From Streptomyces sp. Go-475 (GTDB taxonomy: Bacteria; Actinomycetota; Actinomycetes; Streptomycetales; Streptomycetaceae), in the NCBI RefSeq assembly GCF_003330845.1, contig NZ_CP026121.1, positions 868,001 to 932,000 on the forward strand: DNA of 64,000 nt. Direction: 5' to 3'. The stretch's first letter is position 1. The number at the start of each line of letters is the position of its first letter. Both the position numbers and the translations under genes were made by a program. Below, in pieces: positions 52,374 through 61,647 of this stretch. The notes below the pieces were generated by a model that saw nothing but the letters and a program-made list of their open reading frames with translations, did no database searches and was not told the DNA's origin.

Positions 52374-52651
52374 CGGTTCCCTCCGGGGCGGGGCTCGTCG
52401 AGCCGATAGGAGGCGAGCACCTCGTGGGTGGCGGTGTCGCGCAGGACGTTGAACCAGCGTCGGCAGCCGGTGCCGTGCATCCAGCGCTCGGCGAAGGGGC
52501 CCTTGGGGTTGTCGCGGTAGAAGACGTACGCGGCCCACTGCTCGTCGGTGAGGTCGGCGGGGCGTTCGGGGTAGGGGACGTGGGCCTGTCCGCCGTAGTG
52601 GTACTCGGTCTCGTCCCGTGGACCGCACCACGGGCAGGTGATCAGCAGCAC
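52370..52651 (-). CDS. soxD: Sarcosine oxidase delta subunit
   Basis: 93 residues from GTG at 52651, GAGGAG seven bases upstream. The family pattern is exact: [59 protein letters not shown] with a later Cys and His binds the structural zinc of the delta subunit. Eleven bases after soxB, overlapping soxA by four. Confidence 0.95.
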   Translation of the reverse strand: MLLITCPWCGPRDETEYHYGGQAHVPYPERPADLTDEQWAAYVFYRDNPKGPFAERWMHGTGCRRWFNVLRDTATHEVLASYRLDEPRPGGNR

Positions 52652-52662
52652 GATCGGTCTCC

Positions 52663-53883
52663 TCAGTGGGCCACGGCCGCCGCGCCGTGTTCGTCGATCA
52701 GGGCGCCCGTCGTGAAGCGTTCGAGGGCGAAGGGGGCGTTCAGCGGATGCGGTTCGCCGGTCGCGAGGGTGTGCGCGAAGGTCCAGCCGGCGGCCGGGGT
52801 GGCCTTGAAACCGCCGGTGCCCCAGCCGCAGTTGACGTAGAGGTTCTCGACGGGGGTGGCGCCGATGATCGGGGAGGCGTCCGGGGTGACGTCGACGATG
52901 CCGCCCCAGGTGCGCAGCACGTGCGCGCGGGCGAAGACGGGGAACAGCTCGACGGCGGCGGCCATCTGCCGCTCGATGACGTGGAAGGAGCCGCGCTGCC
53001 CGTAGCCGTTGTACGCGTCGACGCCCGCGCCCATCACCAGCTCGCCCTTGTGGGCCTGGGAGACGTAGACGTGCACGTGGTTCGACATGACGACCGTCGG
53101 GTGCACCGGCTCGTGCAGCTCGGAGACCAGCGCCTGGAGCGGATGGGACTGCACCGGCAGCCGGAGGCCCGCCCGCTCGGCCAGCACGCTGCTGTGCCCG
53201 GCCGCCGCGAGACCGACCCGGCCCGCGTGGATGCGGCCGAGGTTGGTCTCGACGCCCACGACCCGGTCGCCGTCCTTGAGGAAGCCGGTGACCTCGCAGC
53301 CCTGGATCAGGTCGACGCCCAGCATGTCCGCGCGGCGGGCCAGCGCCCAGGCGACGTGGTCGTGCTTGGCGATGCCGGCCCGGGGCTGGAAGGTGGCGCC
53401 GAGGACCGGATAGCGGGTGCGCGGCGAGACGTTGAGGATGGGGCAGACCTTGGCGACCTCGTCCGGTTCGAGCCACTCGGCGTCGACTCCGTTGAGCCGG
53501 TTGGCGCCCACGCGGCGCACGCCCTCGCGGACGTCCTGGAGGGTGTGGGCGAGGTTGAGGACGCCGCGCTGGCTGAACAGGAAGTCGTAGTCCAGCTCCT
53601 CCGGCAGCCGCTCCCACAGCTTCAGGGCGTGCTCGTAGATGGCGGCGCTCTCGTCCCACAGGTAGTTGGAGCGGATGATCGTGGTGTTGCGGGCCATGTT
53701 GCCGCCGGCCAGCCAGCCCTTCTCCAGGACGGCGACGCGGGTGATGCCGTGGTTCCTGGCGAGGTAGTAGGCGGTGGCCAGGCCGTGGCCGCCCGCGCCG
53801 ACGATCACGACGTCGTACGAGGAGCGCGGCTCGGGGGTGCGCCAGAGGAAGTCCGGGTGCTCCGGCAGCGGTTCGGCGGTCAT
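52663..53883 (-). CDS. soxB: Sarcosine oxidase beta subunit
   Basis: 406 residues from ATG at 53883. The dinucleotide site is [20 protein letters not shown]. The covalent-FMN His lies in [15 protein letters not shown]. The substrate region [16 protein letters not shown] and the end [20 protein letters not shown] match SoxB. It carries the catalytic FAD/FMN site that removes the methyl group of sarcosine. Its start overlaps the glyA stop (ATGA), so translation is coupled. Confidence 0.95.
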   Translation of the reverse strand: MTAEPLPEHPDFLWRTPEPRSSYDVVIVGAGGHGLATAYYLARNHGITRVAVLEKGWLAGGNMARNTTIIRSNYLWDESAAIYEHALKLWERLPEELDYDFLFSQRGVLNLAHTLQDVREGVRRVGANRLNGVDAEWLEPDEVAKVCPILNVSPRTRYPVLGATFQPRAGIAKHDHVAWALARRADMLGVDLIQGCEVTGFLKDGDRVVGVETNLGRIHAGRVGLAAAGHSSVLAERAGLRLPVQSHPLQALVSELHEPVHPTVVMSNHVHVYVSQAHKGELVMGAGVDAYNGYGQRGSFHVIERQMAAAVELFPVFARAHVLRTWGGIVDVTPDASPIIGATPVENLYVNCGWGTGGFKATPAAGWTFAHTLATGEPHPLNAPFALERFTTGALIDEHGAAAVAH

Positions 53884-55184
53884 GCCGCGGCTCCCTTCAG
53901 GTGGGCGTAGAGGGGGAGGGCGGCGGCGAGTTTTCCGACGCGGGCGCGCAGTTCGTCCTCGGCCCGGTCCCCCTTCAGGGCCTCGGCGATGATGTCGGCG
54001 ACCTCGCGGAACTCCGTCTCGCCGAAGCCCCGGGTGGCCAGCGCCGGGGTGCCGATCCGCAGCCCCGACGACACCATCGGCGGGCGCGGGTCGAACGGCA
54101 CCGCGTTGCGGTTGACGGTGATGCCGACGCGGTGCAGCCGGTCCTCGGCCTGGCGCCCGTCGAGCGCGGAGCCGCGCAGGTCGACGAGGACCAGATGGAC
54201 TTCGGTGCCGCCGGTCAGCACGGTGATCCCGGCCTCGGCCACGTCGTCCGCCAGCAGCCGTCCGGCCAGGACGCGGGCGCCGTGCAGGGTGCGCTGCTGG
54301 CGCTCCCGGAACTCCTCCCCCGCCGCGACCTTGAACGCGACCGCCTTCGCCGCGATGACGTGCTCCAGCGGACCGCCCTGCTGGCCCGGGAACACCGCCG
54401 AGTCGATCTTCTTGGCGAGGTCGGCGCGGCTGAGGACGACGCCGCCGCGGGGGCCGCCGAGGGTCTTGTGGGTGGTGGTCGTGACGACGTCGGCGTACGG
54501 AACCGGGTTCGGGTGCAGGCCCGCGGCGACCAGACCGGCGAAGTGCGCCATGTCCACCAGCAGATACGCGCCCACCTGGTCGGCGATCCGCCGGAACGCG
54601 GCGAAGTCGAGCCGGCGGGGGTAGGCGGACCAGCCGGCGACGATCATCTTCGGCCGGTGCGCGAGGGCGAGGCGCTCGACCTCGTCCATGTCGACGCGCA
54701 GGTCGGACTCGCGCACGTGGTACGGCACGACGTCGTACAGCTTGCCGGAGTAGTTGAGGCGCATGCCGTGGGTCAGATGACCGCCGTGCGCGAGATCGAG
54801 GCCGAGGATCGTGTCGCCTGGCTTGAGCAGCGCGAACATCGCGGCGGCGTTGGCCTGGGCGCCCGAGTGCGGCTGCACGTTCGCGGCCTCGGCGCCGAAC
54901 AGCTCCTTCACCCGGGCGACGGCCAGCCGCTCGACGACGTCGACGTGCTCGCAGCCGCCGTAGTAGCGGCGGCCCGGGTAGCCCTCGGCGTACTTGTTGG
55001 TCAGCACCGAGCCCTGGGCCTCCATGACGGCGGCCGGGGCGAAGTTCTCCGAGGCGATCATCTCGAGGGTCGACTGCTGGCGGTCCAGCTCGGCGTGGAG
55101 GGCGGCGGCGATCTCCGGGTCGAGTTCGCCGAGCGGGAGGGCGAGGGGGGAGGCGGCTGTGCGGGTCGACGGGCTGGTTGCCAT
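53880..55184 (-). CDS. glyA: Serine hydroxymethyltransferase
   Basis: 434 residues, ATG at 55184. PLP enzyme with [20 protein letters not shown] at the start, [19 protein letters not shown], the PLP lysine in [16 protein letters not shown], and [20 protein letters not shown] near the end. It converts glycine plus 5,10-methylene-THF to serine, the products of the sarcosine oxidase encoded by the next four genes. This is probably a second, catabolic copy of glyA. First gene of the operon; a palindromic operator lies 35 bp upstream of its start. Confidence 0.96.
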   Translation of the reverse strand: MATSPSTRTAASPLALPLGELDPEIAAALHAELDRQQSTLEMIASENFAPAAVMEAQGSVLTNKYAEGYPGRRYYGGCEHVDVVERLAVARVKELFGAEAANVQPHSGAQANAAAMFALLKPGDTILGLDLAHGGHLTHGMRLNYSGKLYDVVPYHVRESDLRVDMDEVERLALAHRPKMIVAGWSAYPRRLDFAAFRRIADQVGAYLLVDMAHFAGLVAAGLHPNPVPYADVVTTTTHKTLGGPRGGVVLSRADLAKKIDSAVFPGQQGGPLEHVIAAKAVAFKVAAGEEFRERQQRTLHGARVLAGRLLADDVAEAGITVLTGGTEVHLVLVDLRGSALDGRQAEDRLHRVGITVNRNAVPFDPRPPMVSSGLRIGTPALATRGFGETEFREVADIIAEALKGDRAEDELRARVGKLAAALPLYAHLKGAAA

Positions 55185-55218
55185 CTGTGCACCATCCTGG
55201 TGGCCGACTAATGCGCAA

Positions 55219-55230
55219 CTGATATATCAG
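55219..55230. promoter_or_regulatory. Palindromic GntR-type operator between glyA-sox and its regulator
   Basis: CTGATATATCAG is a perfect 12-bp palindrome in the 95-bp gap between the divergent glyA and GntR genes. It also contains TATATC, which could be the -10 of either promoter. GntR/FCD regulators bind short palindromes of this type. Confidence 0.75.
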
Positions 55231-55279
55231 GCTCTGCGGTACGGTATGGGAGCTCGCCGGACAGGTCAAGGGGGCATTG

Positions 55280-55960
55280 ATGCAGCAGCTGACGACCGAG
55301 CCCGGGCAGGGTGAGCGGGTGGGCGAGGAGCTGTCCCTCGCCGAGCGCGCCTACCGCGCCATCCGCGACCGCCTCGTCATGCTCGAGATCCGCCCGGGCG
55401 CGCCGATCCACGAGGAGCAACTGGCCCAGTCCCTCGGCGTCGGACGGACGCCGGTGCGCGAGGCGCTCAAGCGCCTCCAGTACGAGCGGCTGATCACGAC
55501 CTACCCCCGCCGCGGCACCTTCGCCACGGAGGTCAACATCACGGACCTGGCCCACATCTCCGAGGTGCGCCAGGAGCTGGAGCCGCTGGCCGCCGCCCAG
55601 GCCGCGCGGCGGGCCACGGCAGCGGACCGGGCCGCCCTGACGGCTCTGCGGCAGCAGCTGCGGGGCGCGGATCCCCGGCGGCAGGACGCCATCGCGCTCA
55701 TGCACCTGGACCTCCGGGTGCACCGCGCGGTCTACGCCGCCGCGCACAACCCCTACCTGGAGGACACCCTCGTCCGCCACGACAACCTGGCCACCCGCAT
55801 CTGGTGCCTGTTCCTCGACCGGCTCTCCGACATGGCCGGGCATGTGGAGGAGCACGGGCCGCTGATCGAGGCGGTCGTCGCCGGCGAGCCGGAACGGGCG
55901 GCGCGGCTCGCCCGGAGTCACGTCGAGGGTTTCGAACGGGCCGTCCGCGCGGCCATCTGA
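55280..55960 (+). CDS. GntR-family regulator with FCD domain
   Basis: 226 residues from ATG at 55280 (AAGGGGG upstream). Winged helix-turn-helix: [57 protein letters not shown]. The FCD ligand domain (about 85-225) keeps the metal/ligand residues Asp and His in [20 protein letters not shown] and [20 protein letters not shown]. Divergent from glyA-soxBDAG, it very likely controls that operon in response to sarcosine, glycine or a related compound. Confidence 0.9.
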   Translation: MQQLTTEPGQGERVGEELSLAERAYRAIRDRLVMLEIRPGAPIHEEQLAQSLGVGRTPVREALKRLQYERLITTYPRRGTFATEVNITDLAHISEVRQELEPLAAAQAARRATAADRAALTALRQQLRGADPRRQDAIALMHLDLRVHRAVYAAAHNPYLEDTLVRHDNLATRIWCLFLDRLSDMAGHVEEHGPLIEAVVAGEPERAARLARSHVEGFERAVRAAI

Positions 55961-56030
55961 CACCGCGCCGCGGGGCCGCCGGACCGCCAGGGACAGGACC
56001 GTCCGGGCCGAGCAGCCGCTGCTCGCGCGG

Positions 56031-56564
56031 TCACCGCCCGTAGGCGTCCCGGCGGGGCAGGGGGCCGACGTCGGAGTGGCGGCCCGGGCGGAGCGCGGCG
56101 TGGCGTTGCCCGGGGCCGGGACCGGTGCGGGCCGCGAGGGCGTCGGCGACGGCTCCGGTGACGAAGGCGTAGACGGCCTTGTGCAGGACGTCGACGACGA
56201 GTTCCCCGCGGGGCCAGGTGGGGGGCGGGGCGCCGACACCGGTCGCGTTCTCGAGGATCTGGTCGTTGGTGAGGCGGACGACGGTGAACTGGGCGGAGGC
56301 GACCGGTCCGCGCAGTCCCGCCTGGGCCATCACCGAGCGCAGTACACCGAGGAGGGCGGCCTGGCCGTAGTGCATGGCCCAGTTGACCGACAGCGGCTGG
56401 GTGCCGGGGTGCTCGGGCAGCCCGGTCAGGCGCTGCAGCACCCGCGCGGGCACATGGGAGCCGGGCCGGCCGGTGACCGCCTGCTCGGCCTTCTCACCGA
56501 GGGTCATCACGACGCCGCCCGCGGTGCCGGCGAGGAGACCCTGCCACAGTGCACGCCTGATCAT
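56031..56564 (-). CDS. Membrane protein of unknown function
   Basis: 177 residues from ATG at 56564. An N-terminal Gly-rich helix (LWQGLLAGTAGGVVMTLGEK), a middle helix (AMHYGQAALLGVLRSVMAQA) and a third (ELVVDVLHKAVYAFVTGAVA) can be seen, ending in a basic hydrophilic tail. I do not recognise the family; similar Streptomyces proteins are annotated as hypothetical. It lies between the GntR gene and the tandem repeat. Confidence 0.6.
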   Translation of the reverse strand: MIRRALWQGLLAGTAGGVVMTLGEKAEQAVTGRPGSHVPARVLQRLTGLPEHPGTQPLSVNWAMHYGQAALLGVLRSVMAQAGLRGPVASAQFTVVRLTNDQILENATGVGAPPPTWPRGELVVDVLHKAVYAFVTGAVADALAARTGPGPGQRHAALRPGRHSDVGPLPRRDAYGR

Positions 56565-56642
56565 GCCCGGCGAGTACCCGTGTGCACCGGGTTCACCCGC
56601 AGGAGCCGGGCACGGGCGGTTCCCGGGCCCATCGCGGGGCCT

Positions 56643-56730
56643 TCACCGCCCCGGCTACCGCGTATTACCGCCCCGGCTACCGCGTGTCACCGCCGCGGCT
56701 CCCGCGTGTCACCGCTCCGGCTACCGCGTG
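56643..56730. repeat. Four 22-bp tandem repeats overlapping the 3' end of the SDR gene
   Basis: Units at 56643-56664, 56665-56686, 56687-56708 and 56709-56730 are identical or differ at one to three bases; the consensus core is CACCGCCCCGGCTACCGCGT. Read on the minus strand, each copy carries the last codons and stop of the SDR gene (ACGCGGTAG), although the third copy has GGGAG in place of GGTAG. The array therefore looks like repeated duplication of the gene end outward into the intergenic region. Confidence 0.85.
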
Positions 56731-57626
56731 TCCACGATGCCGCCGGTCACCGCGATGACCTCGCCGACCGTGTAGCTGGAGTCGGCGTCGGAGGCGAGGT
56801 AGACGTACGTGGGTGCGATCTCCTCCGGCTGGGCGGCGCGCTCCAGCGGGGCCTCGCTGCCGATCTGCGCGAGCCCGTCCGGCGGCATGTGCGGGTCGGC
56901 CTCGTTCAGCGGCGTCCAGGTCGGGCCGGGCGCCACGACGTTCGCGCGGACACCCCGCTTGGCCAGGTGCACGGCGACGGACTTGGTCAGCGTGATCAGC
57001 GCGGCCTTGGACGCCGCGTAGTCGATCATCGTCGTGCTGCCCTTGAGGGCCTCTTCGGTCGCGGTGGCGATCACGGCGTCACCGGGCTCCAGGTGGGGCA
57101 GCGCCGCCATGAGCAGATGGAAGTACGCGTAGACGTTCGTCTTGAACGTCCGGTCGAAGTCCTCCGCGGTCAACTGCTCCAGTTCCAGCTTGCTGTTGAG
57201 GTACGCCGCGTTGCTCACCAGGATGTTCAGCCCGCCCAGCTCCGCGACGGTCCGCTCGACGGCCCGGCCGCAGAACTCCGGGTCGGTGAGGTCGCCGGGC
57301 AGCAGCAGACAGCGCCGGCCCTGCTCCTCCACCTCGCGCCGTACCCGCTCCGCGTCCACCTGTTCCTCGGGCAGGTACACGAGGGCGACGTCGGCGCCCT
57401 CCCGCGCGTACAGCAGGGCCACGGCCCGTCCGATGCCCGAGTCGCCGCCGGTGATCAGCGCGGCCTTGCCCTCCAGCTTCCCGCTGGCCCGGTAGCGGCT
57501 CGCCCGATAGTGCGGCGCGGTGCGCATGTCGGCCTCGATGCCGGGCCGCGGCTGCTTGTCGGAGTCGTAGGGCGGCGCCGGTTCGGACACGACCTGCGGC
57601 GCGGACTGTTCCTCCTCGTGGTGCAC
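56721..57626 (-). CDS. Short-chain dehydrogenase (GSP39/YhxC-like)
   Basis: 301 residues from GTG at 57626, preceded by AGAAAGGGAAG; GTG nine codons upstream is an alternative. A ~45-residue hydrophilic leader is typical of this general-stress-type SDR. The Rossmann site is KAALITGGDSGIGRAVALLY (TGxxxGIG), the Asn in ILVSNAAYLNSK, and the catalytic Tyr/Lys in MIDYAASKAALITLTKSVAV. It reduces an aldehyde or ketone with NAD(P)H; the substrate is not known. The stop lies inside the 22-bp tandem array, divergent from the ATP-grasp gene. Confidence 0.87.
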   Translation of the reverse strand: MHHEEEQSAPQVVSEPAPPYDSDKQPRPGIEADMRTAPHYRASRYRASGKLEGKAALITGGDSGIGRAVALLYAREGADVALVYLPEEQVDAERVRREVEEQGRRCLLLPGDLTDPEFCGRAVERTVAELGGLNILVSNAAYLNSKLELEQLTAEDFDRTFKTNVYAYFHLLMAALPHLEPGDAVIATATEEALKGSTTMIDYAASKAALITLTKSVAVHLAKRGVRANVVAPGPTWTPLNEADPHMPPDGLAQIGSEAPLERAAQPEEIAPTYVYLASDADSSYTVGEVIAVTGGIVDTR

Positions 57627-57852
57627 GGCTTCCCTTTCTCCGGTGTCGTCCACGGCGCGGGCCGGCTCGTCCCGGCCCGCGCCGTACTTCCCCGCACCGC
57701 GTTCCCACCACAGCGGCGGCCATGTTCAACGTCTCGCAGACGCGGTCGCAAAGGACGGGCGAGGGGCCGGACCGGATTGCCGTCAGGCACGAGGGGTACT
57801 CCGACGATCTTGCAACCCCCGGCCGTTCGAGCCGGACAGCGGAAGGAGAACC

Positions 57853-59166
57853 GTGTCTGACGAGACGGTCAAGAACGTCTTCGTGATCGGGCTCGACGAG
57901 GCCAATCTGCCCACGCTCCGGCAGATCCCCGGAGCCGAACGGCTGCGTTTTCACCAGCTGTTGACCGTCGAGGAACTCCAGGTCGGCGAGGTGCACCTGC
58001 CCACGCTGCTGGACAAGGCGCAGAGCGTGCTGGACGGCTTCGACGGCAGCGTCGACGCGATCGTCGGCTACTGGGACTTCCCGGTCAGCACCCTCGTCCC
58101 GATCCTGAGCGAGCGCTACGGCACCCGCAGCACGAGCCTGGCGTCGGTGGTCAAGTGCGAGCACAAGTACTGGAGCCGGCTGGAACAGCGGAAGGCCACC
58201 GACCGGCACCCGCGCTTCGGCCGGGTCGACCTGTCGGCCGAACCGCCCCGCCCGCCCGACGGCGTGCGGTTCCCGATGTGGGTCAAGCCCGCGCTGTCGT
58301 ACTCCTCCGAACTCGCCTTCGGCGTCGCTGACGAGGAGGAGTTCCACAAGGCGGTCACCGAGATCCGCGACGGCATCTCCCGCATCGGCCGCCCCTTCGA
58401 GCACATCCTCGAACGCGTCGACCTGCCGCCGGAGATGGACGGCGTGGGCGGCCGGGTCTGCCTGGCCGAGGAGTCGATGTCCGGCGTGCAGGTCGCCGTC
58501 GAGGGCTACGTCCACCAGGGCGAGGTGACGGTCTACGGCGTCCTGGACTCCATCAACTACCCGGACTCGCCCTGCTTCCAGCGCCACCAGTACCCCTCGA
58601 CGCTGCCGGCGCCGGTCATCGCGCAGCTCCACGACGTCAGCCAGCGCGTGATGCGGCAGATCGGCATGGACTCGGCCACCTTCAGCATCGAGTACTTCTA
58701 CGACCCGCACACGCAGGAGATCAACCTGCTGGAGATCAACCCCCGGCACTCCCAGTCGCACGCCGAGTTGTTCCAGTACGTCGACGGCGTGCCCAACCAC
58801 CACTGCATGGTCAGCCTCGCCCTCGGCGACGATCCGCGCATGCCGCACCGCGAGGGCCCGTACGCGATGGCCGCGAAGTGGTACCACCGCTGGTTCACCG
58901 ACGGCGTGGTGCGCCGGGTGCCGAGCCGCGAGGAGATCGACCGCATCGAGCGGGAGACCCCGGGCGTGCGCATCGAGGTGATCCCCGAGGAGGGCACCAG
59001 GCTCTCGGAGCTTCCCGGACAGGACAGTTACAGCTTCGAGCTGGCGCACATCTACACCGGCGGGGCGGACGAGGAGGAGCTGCGCGAGAAGTTCGACCAC
59101 TGCGTGGCCGCCCTGGGTCTCGTCTTCGACGACGCCCCGCCCGAGGCCGAAACCCCGCGAGAGTGA
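57853..59166 (+). CDS. ATP-grasp family ligase of unknown substrate
   Basis: 437 residues from GTG at 57853 with AAGGAGAACC upstream. An N-terminal domain (about 1-110; VKNVFVIGLDEANLPTLRQI) leads into the ATP-grasp fold. The nucleotide Lys is in FPMWVKPALSYSSELAFGVA, acidic ligands in VCLAEESMSGVQVAVEGYV, and the metal-binding Glu/Asn in EINLLEINPRHSQSHAELFQ. A ~100-residue C-terminal domain follows. These enzymes join a carboxylate to an amine via an acyl-phosphate. This subgroup has no known product. The CocE-like hydrolase gene starts eight bases after its stop. Confidence 0.85.
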   Translation: MSDETVKNVFVIGLDEANLPTLRQIPGAERLRFHQLLTVEELQVGEVHLPTLLDKAQSVLDGFDGSVDAIVGYWDFPVSTLVPILSERYGTRSTSLASVVKCEHKYWSRLEQRKATDRHPRFGRVDLSAEPPRPPDGVRFPMWVKPALSYSSELAFGVADEEEFHKAVTEIRDGISRIGRPFEHILERVDLPPEMDGVGGRVCLAEESMSGVQVAVEGYVHQGEVTVYGVLDSINYPDSPCFQRHQYPSTLPAPVIAQLHDVSQRVMRQIGMDSATFSIEYFYDPHTQEINLLEINPRHSQSHAELFQYVDGVPNHHCMVSLALGDDPRMPHREGPYAMAAKWYHRWFTDGVVRRVPSREEIDRIERETPGVRIEVIPEEGTRLSELPGQDSYSFELAHIYTGGADEEELREKFDHCVAALGLVFDDAPPEAETPRE

Positions 59167-59173
59167 GGAGCAC

Positions 59174-61222
59174 GTGGGTTCCATGCGTTACGTGACCAAC
59201 CTGCCGTACGCGACGAAGGAAGAGGAGCACGTCACGATCCCGATGTCGGACGGGGTCCGGCTTTCCGCGCACGTCTGGCGCCCCACCTCCTCGGACGACG
59301 AGCCGGTGCCGGCGGTGCTGGAGTACATCCCGTACCGCAAGCGCGATCTGACGGCCGTCCGCGACTCGGTCCACCACCCGTACCTCGCCGGGCACGGCTA
59401 CGCCTGTGTCCGCGTCGACCTGCGCGGCACCGGCGACTCGGAGGGCGTGCTGCGCGACGAGTACCTGGAGCGGGAGCAGGCGGACGCCGAGGAGGTGCTG
59501 GCCTGGCTGGCCGAGCAGCCCTGGTGCGACGGCGCGACGGGGATGATGGGCATCTCCTGGGGCGCGTTCGCGGCGCTCCAGGTCGCGGCCCGCCGGCCGC
59601 CGAGCCTGAAGGCCATCGCCATCGCCTCCTTCACCGACGACCGGCACGCCGACGACATGCACTACATGGGCGGCGCCCTGCTGTCGGACAACCTGGCCGA
59701 GGCGGGCACCATGTTCGCCTACGGCACCTGCCCGCCCGACCCGGCCGTGGTCGGCGACCGCTGGCGGGAGATGTGGCACGAGCGGCTGGAGAACACCGAA
59801 CCCTGGGTGCTGGAGTGGCTGCGCCACCAGCGCCGCGACGACTACTGGCGGCACGCCTCGGTGTGCGAGGACTACCAGAGCGTGCAGTGCCCGGTGCTGG
59901 CGTCCAGCGGCTGGGCGGACGGCTACTCCAACGCCGTGACCCGGCTGCTCGGCAACCTCGACGTCCCCCGCAAGGGGCTGATCGGCCCCTGGTCGCACAA
60001 GTTCCCGCACCTCGGGGAGCCGGGGCCCGCGATCGGCTACCTCCAGGAACTCGTCCGGTGGTGGGACCACTGGCTCAAGGGCGTCGACAACGGCGTCATG
60101 GACGGGCCGATGCTCCAGGCGTGGATGCAGGACAGCGTGCCGCCCTCCACGTCGTACGAGGAGCGGCCGGGACGCTGGGTCGGCGAGCCGGACTGGCCCT
60201 CCCCGCACATCCGGCCCACCACCCACCCGCTCACCCGGCACCGGATCGAGCCCCCGCGGGACCCGGACGGCCCGGAGGCCCCGGAGGGCGCGGCGATGAC
60301 CGTGAAGTCGCCCCTGTCCGTCGGCCAGTTCGCGGGCAAGTGGGCCTCCTACAACGCCCCGCCGGACCTGCCGTACGACCAGCGCGAGGAGGACGGCGGC
60401 TCCCTCGTCTTCGACAGCGAGCCGCTGACCGAGCCGCTGGAGATCCTCGGCTCGCCGAGCGTGGAACTCGACCTGTCGGTCGGCGAACCGGTCGCCCTGG
60501 TGGCCGCGCGGCTGTCCGACGTGAGCCCCGACGGCGCCGCGACCCGCGTCTCCTACGGCATCCTCAACCTCACCCGCCTGGACAGCACGGAGGCCCCCGA
60601 GCCGCTGGAGCCGGGCCGCCGCTACCGGGCCACCATCCCGCTGAACGGCGTGGCGCAGGCCTTCCCGCCGGGGCACCGTATCCGGCTCTCCCTGTCCACG
60701 TCCTACTGGCCGCTGGCCTGGCCGCCGCCCAAGCCGGCCCTGCTCAGCGTCCACGAGCACTCCAGCACGCTCACCCTGCCGGTGCGGCCGGTCGACGAAC
60801 CCGACGAGGTGCCGTCGTCCCCGTTCGGCGAGCCGGAGGGCACTCCCCCGATCGCCACGACGCAGCTGACGCCGCCCGAGGAGCGCTGGGAGGTCAAGCG
60901 CGACCTGGTCGGCTACCGCGCCGAGCTGGACATCGTGAAGGACCGGGGCACGGTCCGCTTCGAGGACATCGGCCTGGAGGCCGGCCGCCGCGCCCACGAG
61001 CGCTACACGGCGGTCGCCGACGACTTCACCTCGGCCGGCGGCGAGACCACCTGGACCATGAGCTTCCGGCGCGACGACTGGGACGTACGGGTGGTGACCC
61101 ACACCCGGCTCACCTGCGACGAGACGGACTTCTTCGTGGACGCGACCCTCGACGCGTACGAGGCCGACCGCCGGGTCTTCTCCCGCACCTGGAACGAACA
61201 GGTCCCGCGCGACCTGCTCTAG
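59174..61222 (+). CDS. CocE/NonD-type alpha/beta-hydrolase (peptidase S15 family)
   Basis: 682 residues from GTG at 59174 (AGGAG upstream); ATG at 59183 is possible. The catalytic triad is Ser128 in GISWGAFAAL, Asp249 in SGWADGYSNA and His275 in GPWSHKFPHL, the same order as cocaine esterase and alpha-amino acid ester hydrolases. The C-terminal X-Pro peptidase-like beta domain (PepX_C, about 390-560) and an extra ~110 residues follow (FEDIGLEAGRRAHERYTAVA), longer than CocE. No signal peptide. Coupled to the ATP-grasp gene, it may hydrolyse or transfer the amide or ester made by that ligase. A strong terminator follows. Confidence 0.87.
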   Translation: MGSMRYVTNLPYATKEEEHVTIPMSDGVRLSAHVWRPTSSDDEPVPAVLEYIPYRKRDLTAVRDSVHHPYLAGHGYACVRVDLRGTGDSEGVLRDEYLEREQADAEEVLAWLAEQPWCDGATGMMGISWGAFAALQVAARRPPSLKAIAIASFTDDRHADDMHYMGGALLSDNLAEAGTMFAYGTCPPDPAVVGDRWREMWHERLENTEPWVLEWLRHQRRDDYWRHASVCEDYQSVQCPVLASSGWADGYSNAVTRLLGNLDVPRKGLIGPWSHKFPHLGEPGPAIGYLQELVRWWDHWLKGVDNGVMDGPMLQAWMQDSVPPSTSYEERPGRWVGEPDWPSPHIRPTTHPLTRHRIEPPRDPDGPEAPEGAAMTVKSPLSVGQFAGKWASYNAPPDLPYDQREEDGGSLVFDSEPLTEPLEILGSPSVELDLSVGEPVALVAARLSDVSPDGAATRVSYGILNLTRLDSTEAPEPLEPGRRYRATIPLNGVAQAFPPGHRIRLSLSTSYWPLAWPPPKPALLSVHEHSSTLTLPVRPVDEPDEVPSSPFGEPEGTPPIATTQLTPPEERWEVKRDLVGYRAELDIVKDRGTVRFEDIGLEAGRRAHERYTAVADDFTSAGGETTWTMSFRRDDWDVRVVTHTRLTCDETDFFVDATLDAYEADRRVFSRTWNEQVPRDLL

Positions 61223-61223
61223 A

Positions 61224-61261
61224 CCGTACGCCCGGCGTCCCACAGGGCGCCGGGCGTACGG
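61224..61261 (+). terminator. Terminator after the ATP-grasp/CocE operon
   Basis: CCGTACGCCCGGCG (61224-61237) pairs perfectly over 14 bp with CGCCGGGCGTACGG (61248-61261) around a 10-nt loop, two bases after the stop codon. Confidence 0.85.
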
Positions 61262-61270
61262 CTCCTCGGC

Positions 61271-61430
61271 GTGTGCCGTGTGGCACTGCCCTGCCGCCCG
61301 CTGGACAACCCGCTGTTCGGCACGCCGACGCGCATCGAGCACCGCACCGACGCCGCCGAGCAGGGCATGGCCGCCGCCCGCAACCTGCTCGCCGGGCAGG
61401 AGGCCCGCACACCGTTCACGCCGGTGCGCG
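61271..61430 (+). pseudogene. C-terminal fragment of an FAD-dependent ferredoxin reductase
   Basis: The frame from GTG 61271 includes NPLFGTPTRIEHRTDAAEQG and MAAARNLLAGQEARTPFTPV, which matches the late part of NAD(P)/FAD ferredoxin reductases (the usual DVARWPHPLF...RIEHRTNAAEQG...AARNLLG pattern). The FAD and NAD domains that make up the first ~280 residues are absent, and the frame loses homology after ~55 residues. The fragment directly follows the terminator of the CocE gene. Confidence 0.6.
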
Positions 61431-61647
61431 GCCATGACGAGGTCACCGTGGCCGAAGGGGACTTGTCCGACCGCGGGCGACCTGGCGGGAGGCGGTGGAG
61501 GCCGACGGCACGACGGCAGCGTGCCGCGTCCGCCCCACCCCACCCGCACCGGTCCGTTCCACCCGGCCCCGCCCGCACCGGTCCGTTCCGCTCCGCGAGG
61601 AGGTACGTTCGTCCGGGCGGGACACCGGTTCAGTCAGGAGGCAACGC

